Part shown: positions 54,870 to 64,000 of the stretch, piece by piece
How positions within the stretch are numbered: the stretch's first letter is position 1
Layout of the letters: each line of letters starts with the position of its first letter
NCBI GenBank assembly: GCA_016584305.1
Contig: JACEEZ010012708.1
Span: 1 to 64,000, forward strand
Direction: 5' to 3'
DNA: 64,000 bases
From: Chionoecetes opilio
Lineage: Eukaryota > Arthropoda > Malacostraca > Decapoda > Majidae
Translations under genes and position numbers: made by a program
The notes under the pieces: generated by a model
What the model was told of the DNA's origin: nothing
Databases searched by the model: none
Seen by the model: the letters and a program-made list of their open reading frames with translations, nothing else

Positions 54870-56250
54870 CGACTTCACTGGGCCCCTGAGCTTCGTTTCA
54901 ATCCCCGGTGCTCCACAGAGTCGCTCGGTTTCTTCAGGAAGATTTTTCGCCGGCACATGGGACGCGTGGGCCCTTTCCGGGCCGGCCCCCGCATCGGAAG
55001 GCCTCCCCCTTCAGGCCCCTTCCCCGCCTGTGGCTTAGTCGGGGCAACACCACGGGGCCCGGGACTTGGGGCTCTCCCCCCCCAAGGCCCGCCCGCGAAC
55101 CCGGGAAAAGGGCAAGGATGGAGAAGGGAAAATGGAAAAGGAAGAAGGGGTGAAGGGGAGAGGGCCCCGGGGAAAACGGGGCCTCCCCCCCGGGCATTGG
55201 GTGGGGGGGCTCCACAACCCCAACAAGAGCCTTGAAAGCCGGGGGGCTCGTTCCGGGGCCCGGGTTCCCCCTCCGGGTTTTCGCCTGTGCCCCTGGCCCA
55301 ATTTTCCCTTAACCCTCCCCCCCCCTCCTCCCTCCCCCCCCCCCCTCCTCCACCCCCCTTTTTTCCTGCACTTTTGGGGATGCTTTTTCACATACAGCTG
55401 CAGGTCCTTCTTGCAGGCTCCCGAAGGGGTCGCGCGTCAGCCCACCCCCCTTTCCTCCGGGGCGGCGGGGGTAGGCGACGTCCCACTCTCCATCCCCTGG
55501 GCGAGCTGGGTTTAGAGGCTCGCCCCCTGGCTGCCCCCGACCTTCAGGCGAGCCCGGGTTACCTCCGCCTGCTGATGGTGGCCAACCTTCTTGTGGGGCC
55601 TCCACCACACTCTATAACCCCGGGTTTGCGCCGGGGGTCGGTGCCCCACACCTCCAACGCTGCCCCCCGAAGAGGAAAGAGCTGAAAGGTTTTCTTCTCC
55701 CCGATTTCCCAGCCTTTGGGGTCTGCCAGGATCTCGAATTGGCCGGCCCCCTCCCAGGCCACCTTGCCAATAAAAACTCAATGGTTCCACCCCCCAGAGG
55801 GGCCCACGAACGGGGGGTTTTGGTGGGGGGGGCGACGGCGGGGGGGGGGAAAGGGGGAGGGAAGGGCCCTTTGGCCGGGGGAGGGGGTGGTGGGGCCTGG
55901 CACCCGGTGCGCTCCCAGAAACCCCCCCCCTCCACACCCAGCGGGTGCTTTTGTGCCAGTTTTTTTGGTCCCCAGGACCGCCCAAAGGCGACCAGGTACT
56001 CCTCCTCGATGAGCCCCCTGCCCAACCTACGGGGGTCCATGGGGCCCGGTTAAGGCGCCCCTGTTTGCTCCCCGGCTGCCTGCAAGGTCGCGATTCCCCC
56101 TCGGCAGGCCCCATTTCCTCCCGACCCCTCCACCTTAATGCCCTGCACCCGTACCAGTCCTGTTTAAGGGGCGGCACACATTGCTTCTGTGTATCGCCGT
56201 GCACCTCCCTGCCTCTATAAGCCCCCGACACACTGCCTCTCCGCTCGTTC
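54870..56250 (-). pseudogene. Gypsy gag region
   Basis: Minus strand: after a proline-rich low-complexity stretch, AWEGAGQFEILADPKGWEIGE near 55,760 shifts to RGAALEVWGT near 55,670, then HHQQAEVTRARLK near 55,560, EWDVAYPRRP near 55,470 and SLQEGPAAVCEKA near 55,400. This matches the capsid core of Gypsy gag (W--Y--QFE-LA-LNGW, LRG-A-VL-TLP, H-AELNRARL, LAYP, DSLQD-DL). No zinc knuckle could be read in the noisy 54.6-55.2 kb part. Confidence 0.65.
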
Positions 56251-56515
56251 ACGTTTTCATTTTTTTTTTCCCCCTACTTTTTTATGCCTCTCTCACATTT
56301 CCTTGGTTTTCTTCATATACTCTCAACGCATGAGCATGTCCTCACATTCGTTCACTTTCCACTGGCCGCCAAACCCGACCGCTCTCCGCCACGTTTTTCT
56401 GCGCGCCTCTGTTGCATTCAGCTCTTCCTGTTTCCCCCCCAAAAACTCTCCTCCTCCCCACCGTCCCCTTACCACGTTACACAACCCGGGGCCCCCACTC
56501 TAACACACTCACAAA

Positions 56516-56531
56516 CCCACTTTTGACACCA
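56516..56531 (-). other. Gypsy primer-binding site
   Basis: On the minus strand TGGTGTCAAAAGTGGG follows the 5' LTR. It closely resembles the TGGTGTCAGAAGTGGG primer site used by many Gypsy elements. Confidence 0.75.
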
Positions 56532-57467
56532 ACGTTCCCCCCCGCCCCACACACAACACGGTGAACACTGTGAAAGGGGGGCTGTCAAGGCCCCAACAAA
56601 CCCCTTTACGATCAAACAATCTGGTTTCGGTAAAGTGATGAAAACGAGCTGTTTCACAATCCCGAGTCTTTATCACCCAATCACGGCGAAGGAAACCTTG
56701 TGACTCCTTTTTGATTTTTAATTTTCTAAGTTCATACAATTAAAGTACAAGGCGGGAAAGAGAGGAGAAGGCAGACACCGCACTCACTACAAGTCCCGTA
56801 TACACCAAGTATTTTCCACACGTTCAGTTTTATCCCCACGGGCAAATTATCCCAAGGGCAGAGGGGGATAAACAGTCACACAACGGCAGATACAAACGGG
56901 GAAGACACGGGAGGAAAAGGCTAACAGGACGTCTTAGGCCCGGTTTACCCACATTTTTGCTGGACGTAGCTACGTGCATCTTTCTCATGCTCACAGTACG
57001 TCACAGTGCTCACTTCCTGGCGGTTAATGTGAAAACAGGCTTCCCGCGACCACCCCTTTGCGGGACCCGTAATGAGTCACTGACCTAGAGACGCTCGTCT
57101 CAGCTCATATTATTCGGAGCCCCCAAAATTCTTTCTACGTGGCTGCAGGAGTGGCGGGGCGACGTCACTGGGGACGTCACTGATCCCCACGCCCAGGGTA
57201 GACACGGACAGCAAAAACGTGTAGTGTGAACCCCCCCTTTATCTAGGCACTTGTCTCTCCTCACTGACCTCACTCCCCCCCTTTTGTCCCGTCAGCCGGT
57301 TCTTTGACTCTCCTCCCAGTCCGCCGCTCTCCCCGGGGCCCTTTGGTGCCCAAGGCCAACGCCGCCGACTCGTAACACAGACATCCCACACACAACAAAT
57401 GCCTCTACTTCTTACTCGCCACTCCCTATCAACCCACTACAATAGCCACCCCAAATATGCGTAACCA
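56532..57467 (-). repeat. Gypsy 5' LTR, interrupted by a MITE
   Basis: Host parts 56,532-56,936 and 57,239-57,467 match the 3' LTR in order. The site near 56,855 (CCCAAGGGCAGAGG) is empty of the 3.15-kb transposon that occupies the other LTR, and the other LTR is empty of this MITE, so each copy documents the other's insertion. Confidence 0.85.
56937..57238. mobile_element. 302-bp Harbinger-like MITE
   Basis: TTA flanks both ends (56,934-56,936 and 57,239-57,241). Ends GGCCCGGTTTACCCACATTT and (reverse complement) GGGGGTTCACACTACACG share a GGTT-AC core followed by TTTTTGCTG on both sides. The 3' LTR lacks this insert. TTA duplications and G-rich ends are typical of PIF/Harbinger non-autonomous elements. 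Confidence 0.75.
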
Positions 57468-59256
57468 ATATATACAAATTCTGTCTTAACTAGAGAAGCT
57501 TAGCAAGAGGTGGGGGATCGACGTCTTGCTCTAAAGGGATCCGGGAATTAACTGAATTCTATCCCAACCGCGAGCCACGAATACATTTTGCTTGGTCTAT
57601 GTCAACCCTGAGGTGAAATATTATAACGGCTGCTTATATCTAAACCAGTCGTTTTAAACGAAGGTGGTAATGGTTAATACCACTATGATTGTTTATTTAC
57701 CATATCCAATACTTATGTTTTATTTAAATTACCTTAATTTATACCCAATACCATTAAACTATATTACATTTCTATCTCCTCCCTACTGGGAGGCGAACAT
57801 CACTTCCCATTACCAAACGGGGGAAAAACTAAACCACAATATTTTGGGTGTTATGTGGATAATTTCCACAGCTGGGGGCTGGCGAAAAGTAGGTTCTGCT
57901 TCAAGTGATATGACCCTCCCTATTGAGGTTCCTCCAAGTGGTTTTACACTTTAAAGCAGTTTCCCTCCGTGGTCGGAAGTCCCCAAAGGTTTGGTTTCCC
58001 AAGAACCCTTTGGAGTCCTCCTTTACCTTTCGGGTAATTTAAAAGGTGATAAAAATTATTACCTCCTCACAACGTTGCCCCCTTAACAGAAATTATGACC
58101 TCACAACCCCCTGCCATAGTATCAACTTCTTTTTTTTTTTTGGGGCCTTTTGTGAACGAGGCTTTTCTCCCGAAATTTCAATTTCCCAATTTTTTATATA
58201 ACATGTTTTTCTTCCCTATGACCCCCATAAAAATTTTTTCCCTTAGACTCAATAAAAAATTGTACTCTAAATGTACCTACCTCAAGAAGGTGAGGAATGT
58301 AATGTTATATGTCTAAGGGGGGGTTTTCCCCCAATTAAGCCTAGAACCCTCCCTCAAATGGAGTTTACCGCACTAAAAATTTGGGCAAAAATTAGCGCAA
58401 TATCAAAGTAATTTATTAAAAAATTAGTAAAGAATATAGTGGATGATTGTGAAATTTCCCCTACACGGGTTTTAGTTTTAAAATAAAAAAAAATACCTTA
58501 TGTAAGAAATCTTTTGGGAAAAATAATTGAATACGTTCCACATTTCACTATAATCATGTTGCCCCCATAAAAAAACCCAGCTGATTTTTTTGTCCAGGGA
58601 AAACTACTTCCTCAAATTAAACACAGGTTTTGGGTTTTTAAAGTCCTCCCGATGTAAGATATGTCAATGACGGCCAGATTCGGTACCACCGGGGGTACTA
58701 AACAAAATGGTACTAAAATGTTTATAAGTGACGTAAAACTTAAGATATGATACCCTTTCCCGCATGGTACTTAGTCTATTTTTTTTGATGCAAGGGGGGT
58801 GCCCCCTAAAAAAAGATTTTCAGGGACGCTGGGGGTTTCCTATTTTCTTTAAAATCAATAAACGACGTTGCAAAATTTGGGGGAACCATGTAAAATTTGA
58901 TTCTCTACCGAGTTGTTCCTAGGTATTTTTAAAATTTTCCCATATTTTGGGATTTCCCCAAAAAAAAATTTTTTTGGGTATTTTCCCATAAATCGGAATA
59001 AACCCCTAAAATGGGAGAAATTGAAAAAATTTTCCCCAACAGCTCTTTACCCTATTTGTTCTCTACAAGGTTATTCCGATGTATATTTAATTTTCCCCCC
59101 ATATTTGGGGGTTTTTATTTAAATTTTTTGGTGTTTTTTGTGATATTTTGGGATAATTTATTAGGAAAGGGAGAAAAACATATGTAGAATTTTTTCCATG
59201 AAAGGTTTTTTGTTTTTTTGTTCATGTAATTTTTTTAATGGGTATTTTTTTTGCAG
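57468..59256. other. A/T-rich flank with no gene
   Basis: Homopolymer-rich A/T sequence. An open frame at 57,664-57,954 (96 codons) resembles nothing I know. At 58,682-58,703 GGTACCACCGGGGGTAC resembles the reverse complement of 63,902-63,922 and may be the left end of the next element. 59,220-59,256 is a T-rich tract ending GCAG. Confidence 0.4.
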
Positions 59257-62200
59257 GTGGTCTGACTGCTGACGGCATGATGCAACATCAGCGAGGAAGA
59301 GAGCCGGACGACTTTTCATCCAGCTTGATGATGACAGCGATGTCTGGTGCACCACAGGTTTTGGACTCCTGAACATTTTCCAGGGCTGCAAGATCACAGC
59401 ATGACCCAGTCCGGGAAAAGCACCCAAGGGCCTTGAAGAAGGGGGAATACCACAATAATTATCACCGTAAAGTCGTAGTCTCTTTACAAGAAGAAGTCAC
59501 TGGTTTACCCTTTCCCAAAGGGTGTAAAGATAAAATCAGCAAGCGTCGACCCCAGGGGGAGGGCAAAGGGTGCCCCCTAGTACTAGCAGGGTGTATCCCA
59601 AAAGTATGTTCTTCTCGAGAAGTCAAGAAAGTAGGGAAAGCAGCAAAGAAAAGGGGACCACTCATCCAGTTTTGGCTACGAGCAATGAGAGATCCCAAGC
59701 AGCAAAAAGGAAAATAAACCAGAAAATCCTTGGTTTTACTTACAGAGACCTTGGCGCAAGGGTCCACCAAAAGTCGTGACAAATTTTAAAAAAAGGATTC
59801 CCAGCCCCCCGAGGTTGTGAGGTGAAAACGGAAAGAAAGCGAGGGGAACGCTACGAAGAGGCGAATGAAGCCCTCGGGGAACTCTTCTTGTATTAAGGAG
59901 AATTACCCCCAACCCAGAGGACTGCCTATGATAAACCTCAATCTAGGTTTTGAGAGATCCATGATGTCCGTGTATTATCCAATAAAACCACGAAAAAAAC
60001 ATGTTCGCCGAAAGATTGAAACCGATTGGGGAACACTACGTTTTTCCCAGATAAAAAGGAAAAGTTCTAATCTATCCACGCACCCCTCTCAAGGACACCT
60101 TGCCCGAAAAGCACACAAAATGACAAAAGATCTGCAAAAAAAGAAAAGAGCAGCAAACTCAAAGATATTTTAACCAAAGCAGGAAATGCACGAGGAATGA
60201 GTAAATAAGCAAGTGTGAGTCAGCCATGGCCTCCCGATACGATCGAATTTTATTCCTGCAGCAGTCACAAATTTCCCTGCACACCCTGCTGACAGGAGGT
60301 GTGAGTGTAAAAAATCCCTCTGAAAGAGCTCAACGTTTGAATCTTGGCAGTGACTTGGTCTTTTTTTTTCCAGGGGCAAGAAAAGCCCCAAGCCGTACGC
60401 TGTCCAATGCTGTAAAGTTTTTGACAGGAAAACAAGAAGATCCGAATCTAAATGTTTTGGCCATGTGTGTCCATCAATTTTTTGGGAGATCATACAGCCC
60501 TTTGTACCCCAGAAGCTGGAATTTTCAAAGGATGACTTTCCCCTGCCGAAAATCTACCCTGGTTTTTCCAACCCGGGCCCGGGAAAAAACATCGACCGGG
60601 ATTTGAAAGACACTAAGTGGAGCAGGTACTCTTAAGAGTAAAATGGTTTTCTGTCCATTTCCAGGTTGAGGCTCTTGCAGAAAAGGGCCCTGCCAGGATT
60701 ACCAAGCCAAGTAAGAAGCATCCTCTGACCCGCATCAATTCTGCCAATATACAAGTTGGGCGGGGGGCAGGCCCCCCGGATTGAGATGCGTATTCGACAC
60801 TCCCAAAGAGGTCCGGGATTAAAGCCCAAAAACCATATCTGGTTTCTTACTCGAATGTCGACCATGAGAACCGTCCATCAGCAGTTGGACTGGGTTAAAC
60901 ATAAAAAACCCCGCAGAGACTTTGCAGGGTCCAGGACACTGTAAGTACCTCCCCACTATCAATGCCCCCCGCAACAGAAATGCCACCGTATAGTTTTGGG
61001 CAAACGCATGCCTCATGCACCTTACAGCTTAACAAGATTTTTGTGGTGTTTGATCAAGCATTATGCCCAAATGCGAGGTTTTTGGAAAAGAGAAGTTCAA
61101 AACATTATCATAGATGGGCGTCTTCCCCACAATCTGCAATCTCCCCTCCACCATAGGGGAAGAGTTTCAGGATGCAGTCTTTGAGATCTGTGTGTGGAAT
61201 CAGGTGTATCGCGAAGGGTCGGTCAGGGTGATGGAGGCCGGAGGACAACAGGCAGTGGACTGCACAAGCTCGGTATGAAACTGATGAGGCTTTGGAAAGG
61301 CTTTTTCCAGGCGAAGAAAACCATTCAAGGGACAACACCATCTGGATGGAAAACTGAAAAACATCAAAAAATTCCACAGCAAGGTCTCAGGGGAACCTTT
61401 CAAGACTGATGGAGAGGAATACACCTATCCGAAACTCCAAGTTTTTTAGACCCTAAGAGATGCACAACCCCTCAGATCTGGATGTAACCCGGGCATGGTT
61501 GAGATATGGGACTGGTTCGAGCCTCCAGAGAAGGGGAACTGGCTTTACCCAGGGGCAATCCCACAGATGATACCGTGGTGTTTTTTCCTATACAAGGTAA
61601 CTTGCCCGATTCCCGACCCCATACTATGCCATGAGTCTCGACTGCCATTGAAAAACCCAGAGGGCCTGAAAATTCATGCAAGGGGCTTTTTGGTCCCGAT
61701 GGTAGCAAGAATCCCCGGACGGATTTTCCCGTGGACCAACCTCGAAGAGACACAACAAAGACACCCAGACACAGGGGGACAAAAAGGGTTAGCCTGAAAA
61801 GGGGGGGGTGTCGCCAGGTATCCCCGACACGGGGTATCGCAGCAGATACTGAGGCAGCCAGGCCATGGTATAGGCCAAAAAATTACTGACTTCAGCCACC
61901 CCGACCTACAGATGCCCCGGATTTGAAGAGATGAGGCCGAGTCAATCTTTTGTTAAAGAGGGACGTGGTTGAACCCCCTTTAAACCCGAGCAAAGGGGTC
62001 TTGTCAGTTTGTCAACGGAAACCCCCACCACCAAAAGGCCAAAAAACCTTCCCAGGGGCCTAAGAATAGGGAAGAGGTGCTATAACCTTTAAGGAAGGCC
62101 GGAACGATACGCCCAAATATACAGTTTTGACACGATGACGAAGACGAAAATGAGAAAGTTCCTAACTTAGAAAGAAGCCAGCTCACAAGGCCATGCCAAA

Positions 62201-63660
62201 GAGGGTATTTGAAGGTGAAAAGGAAACCCATTTGGGCCCAAAGATCCCTTTTGCTGGAAAAAGAAAACTCAAAAAGAGTTTATGCTTGGCCTTTCCCTGG
62301 GGCCTTTTCCCTGGGACCCCCGCGGTTTATGGGTCTCCCCAAGACCAACCCGGTGCCCTAGAAGGGAGTTGGAGAGGAATGTTTCTCCTGCAAGGTGATC
62401 CCCGACCCTCTGACCTAAGAGGGATAGCCCGGGCCCGAAACTGAAGGGGAAAAGACAACCCTTTTTTACGCTTTCAGGACAGCATGAGTACGTTGTCCAT
62501 GAGGGTGCTAAGAGCAGGGCATTTATGTTGTGTTTACGTCACAAGGAGAAAACCTCAAAGATGGCAGAACGAGCCAAAAGAAGTGCAGGCACAGGGATCT
62601 TTTTAAGAAATTCAACCCGGGACAAACATCCAGAGTGGAGAAAGTTTTCTCGGTAGTTCCCCCAACAAGGAATCTCATCAATTTGTAGAAAATGGAAAAA
62701 AAACCCCGCACAGGGAAAGCTCGAGGGAAAGGGGCTGTATGTCACATGTGACAGCTCTGCTTAAGACACAAAAAAAGCGTGGGAAGAGGCTCCCGAGCTT
62801 AATCAAGTCAAGAAGAAGCAGACACAAGCCTCCTTTTTCCCCTGCACTTCAGCGCAGAAAAATGGGTACAATCGTCATCATACTGCGAGGATACAGAGTC
62901 TGGTCCGTGTCTGGGGATGTGCCCCCAAACCCCTCCCACCTGTTCCAGAAGGCGGGACGAAGAACCGGGCAAGTTCCTGGATATCACCACACTGAGCCCT
63001 ACCTGGGAGGCAGCGTGTTGTTCATTGATTGGATGAATGCCTTACAGGCTTGATACCGTCAGTGCATTCGCTGGGGCCGGGGGAAAATGAGACACTAAGC
63101 AGGTGAAAATGGACAAGACATACCAGGATGCTTTCCCAACGAACTTGGGCGTTGGGAAGTGTCTCCTGAATCTTTGAGAAGCTACAGGAAACACCTGCCA
63201 CATGTACCCGCCATCTACCCACACAACTGAGGTGAACAAGCTTCGGATGAGCTTTCGTGCGAGACGGGGGAGAGGTGGGGTCAAACAACTCCCCCTGTGA
63301 GGATGCCCTTCATGCATGCACTACGTGAAAACTACCAGGGCGCGTTGGAGGGGGAAGTCTGCAGAGCCAGCCATTTTTTGCGAAAACCCCAAAAGACTGC
63401 GGCGGGTGACAGATGAGGACGGAAGCTTGCTGTCAACTGGATGCGAGTCACCCGCACCAGATGTGTATGCACTACTGTCCTGCAAAATGTGTGCGGTCAA
63501 GCGAAAATCCAAGTGCACTTTTCCCAGCAAGGCCTGAATGTCGGGCATGTGCAGGTTACAGACATGCCAAAAAAAGGCCTTTTAAAAAAAGAGCCGGTAG
63601 CACAACATCAGATTTCCCAGTCTGACGTGATGATTTGAGGAGGATTAATTGGCCCCAATA
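59257..63660 (+). pseudogene. Uncharacterised repeat-associated protein, C-terminal half, nuclease-like motifs
   Basis: The exon-like start follows a T-rich GCAG at 59,256. The first 3 kb reads as broken frames I cannot assign. From 62,560 a family is recognisable: KMAERAKRSAGTGIF, then PEWRKF (62,630), SSPNKES, KLEGKGLYVTCDS (62,720), QEEADTSLL (62,806), an I-I-L-CEDT block (62,875), a degraded ALTG-DTVSAFAG (63,040), STHTTEVNKLR (63,215), YQGALEGE (63,335), DEDGSLLSTGCESPAPDV (63,415) and a Cys-rich tail (LLSCKMC, CRLQTC) to about 63,560. This order is shared by a large set of uncharacterised invertebrate proteins. The EEADT, EDT and GCD spacing recalls PIN/FEN-type nuclease acidic residues; that fold assignment is inference. 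About ten frameshifts, many at homopolymers. Confidence 0.65.
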
Positions 63661-64000
63661 GTAAGTACAAGCCATGGCATGCTTGGTGTTTTAGGGGCTT
63701 GTATTAAAGTGACAAATTTCTATATTTTTTTTAGTGACATTTTTGGGATTCCCGCCCCAATTGAAATTTAAAAAAAAAATTGAATTTTTTTGGTAGGGTG
63801 TGTCTATTCGAAATGAAAAAAGACATTTGCTACCAGTGTGCAAGGGTATATATCAAAAATAAACTAAAAACAGTAGCAAGTAAAAAACCTAAGAGGGAAA
63901 TTTGTCACCCCGGGTGGTACCCATATCCAAAATTCGGGTCTTGGCCATGGCTAATGTATGATTTGCTAAAAAAAAGGCTTTTTCTAATCAGACATATCAG
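63661..64000. other. A/T-rich tail, possible right end of the element
   Basis: Non-coding. 63,902-63,922 (TTGTCACCCCGGGTGGTACC) mirrors 58,682-58,703, so the relic may lie in a TIR element of about 5.2 kb. The window ends before this can be tested. Confidence 0.35.

Larger units (their letters stand above)
41629..57467 (-). mobile_element. Gypsy retrotransposon carrying four nested insertions
   Basis: Reading the minus strand from 57,467 down: 5' LTR, primer site, gag, reverse transcriptase, RNase H, integrase, polypurine tract, 3' LTR. With the insertions removed the LTRs are about 642 bp (3') and about 632 bp (5') and share their sequence end to end. The LTR starts TGTTACGC and ends GTACA on the coding strand. 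Interruptions are a 302-bp MITE (5' LTR), a 2.0-kb LTR element (integrase), a 3.8-kb TIR element (beside the polypurine tract) and a 3.15-kb TIR element (3' LTR). All genes carry many frameshifts, some from decay and some probably from sequencing error in the homopolymer-rich half. Confidence 0.82.

Noticed and set aside
52463..56252. Several Pro/Gly/Arg-rich frames over 100 codons on both strands
   Set aside because: GC-rich, homopolymer-inflated Gypsy sequence; only the minus-strand frames with Gypsy motifs are meaningful.
57664..57954. 96-codon plus-strand frame with hydrophobic start
   Set aside because: A/T-rich noise region, no homologous motif, no conserved start context.

Overview
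This window looks like repeat-rich, non-bacterial chromosomal DNA from an arthropod, most likely a decapod crustacean. The evidence is arrays of the arthropod telomere-type pentamer TTAGG/CCTAA (around 3.3, 9.6, 28.5 and 29.8-30.5 kb), very long TG, GGT, CT, GACA and TA microsatellites, tRNA-derived SINE-like units, LINEs, Gypsy LTR retrotransposons, GT-AG introns and terminal-inverted-repeat DNA transposons. Species assignment is inference. I see no rRNA gene, operon, CRISPR array or prokaryotic signal, and no intact long host gene. Almost every recognisable coding stretch is a frameshifted transposon relic, read here as a composite of several frames.

Layout. 0-9.9 kb: simple repeats (GGAA, GGT, TG, CT), a 2.2-kb minisatellite of about 50-bp units, and TTAGG-rich tandem arrays. 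10-16.4 kb: a tRNA-like SINE, one possible small three-exon gene (10.56-11.27 kb) and two clear MITEs. 16.6-30.5 kb: a noisy mosaic of duplicated repeats whose other copies lie at 2, 9, 13 and 16 kb, plus an antisense LINE reverse transcriptase relic (24.9-25.9 kb). Much of it carries inflated homopolymer runs typical of poorly polished long-read sequence. 30.7-34.7 kb: a 3.2-kb element with inverted arms of about 465 bp, and several MITEs. 35.3-41.1 kb: fragments of a Gypsy gag, a LINE ORF1 with an SGNH-hydrolase-like domain, a LINE endonuclease and a SINE, between minisatellites.

41.6-57.5 kb is the most informative part. A minus-strand Gypsy retrotransposon can be followed from 5' LTR and primer site (56.5-57.5 kb) through gag, reverse transcriptase, RNase H and integrase to the polypurine tract and 3' LTR (41.6-45.4 kb). 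Four later elements interrupt it: a 302-bp Harbinger-like MITE in the 5' LTR, a 2.0-kb non-autonomous LTR element in the integrase, a 3.8-kb TIR element with an 8-bp duplication just upstream of the polypurine tract, and a 3.15-kb TIR element with a 3-bp duplication inside the 3' LTR. The two LTRs act as empty-site controls for each other, so most boundaries can be placed to the base.

The two TIR elements, and a third coding relic at 59.3-63.7 kb, carry pieces of large uncharacterised metazoan repeat-associated protein families that I recognise from recurrent conserved motifs and not from any named transposase. The third relic shows a spaced acidic pattern (EEADT, EDT, LTG-DTVSAFAG) followed by a cysteine-rich tail, which suggests a PIN/FEN-like nuclease fold. 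This group is the best candidate in the window for an undescribed mobile-element system.
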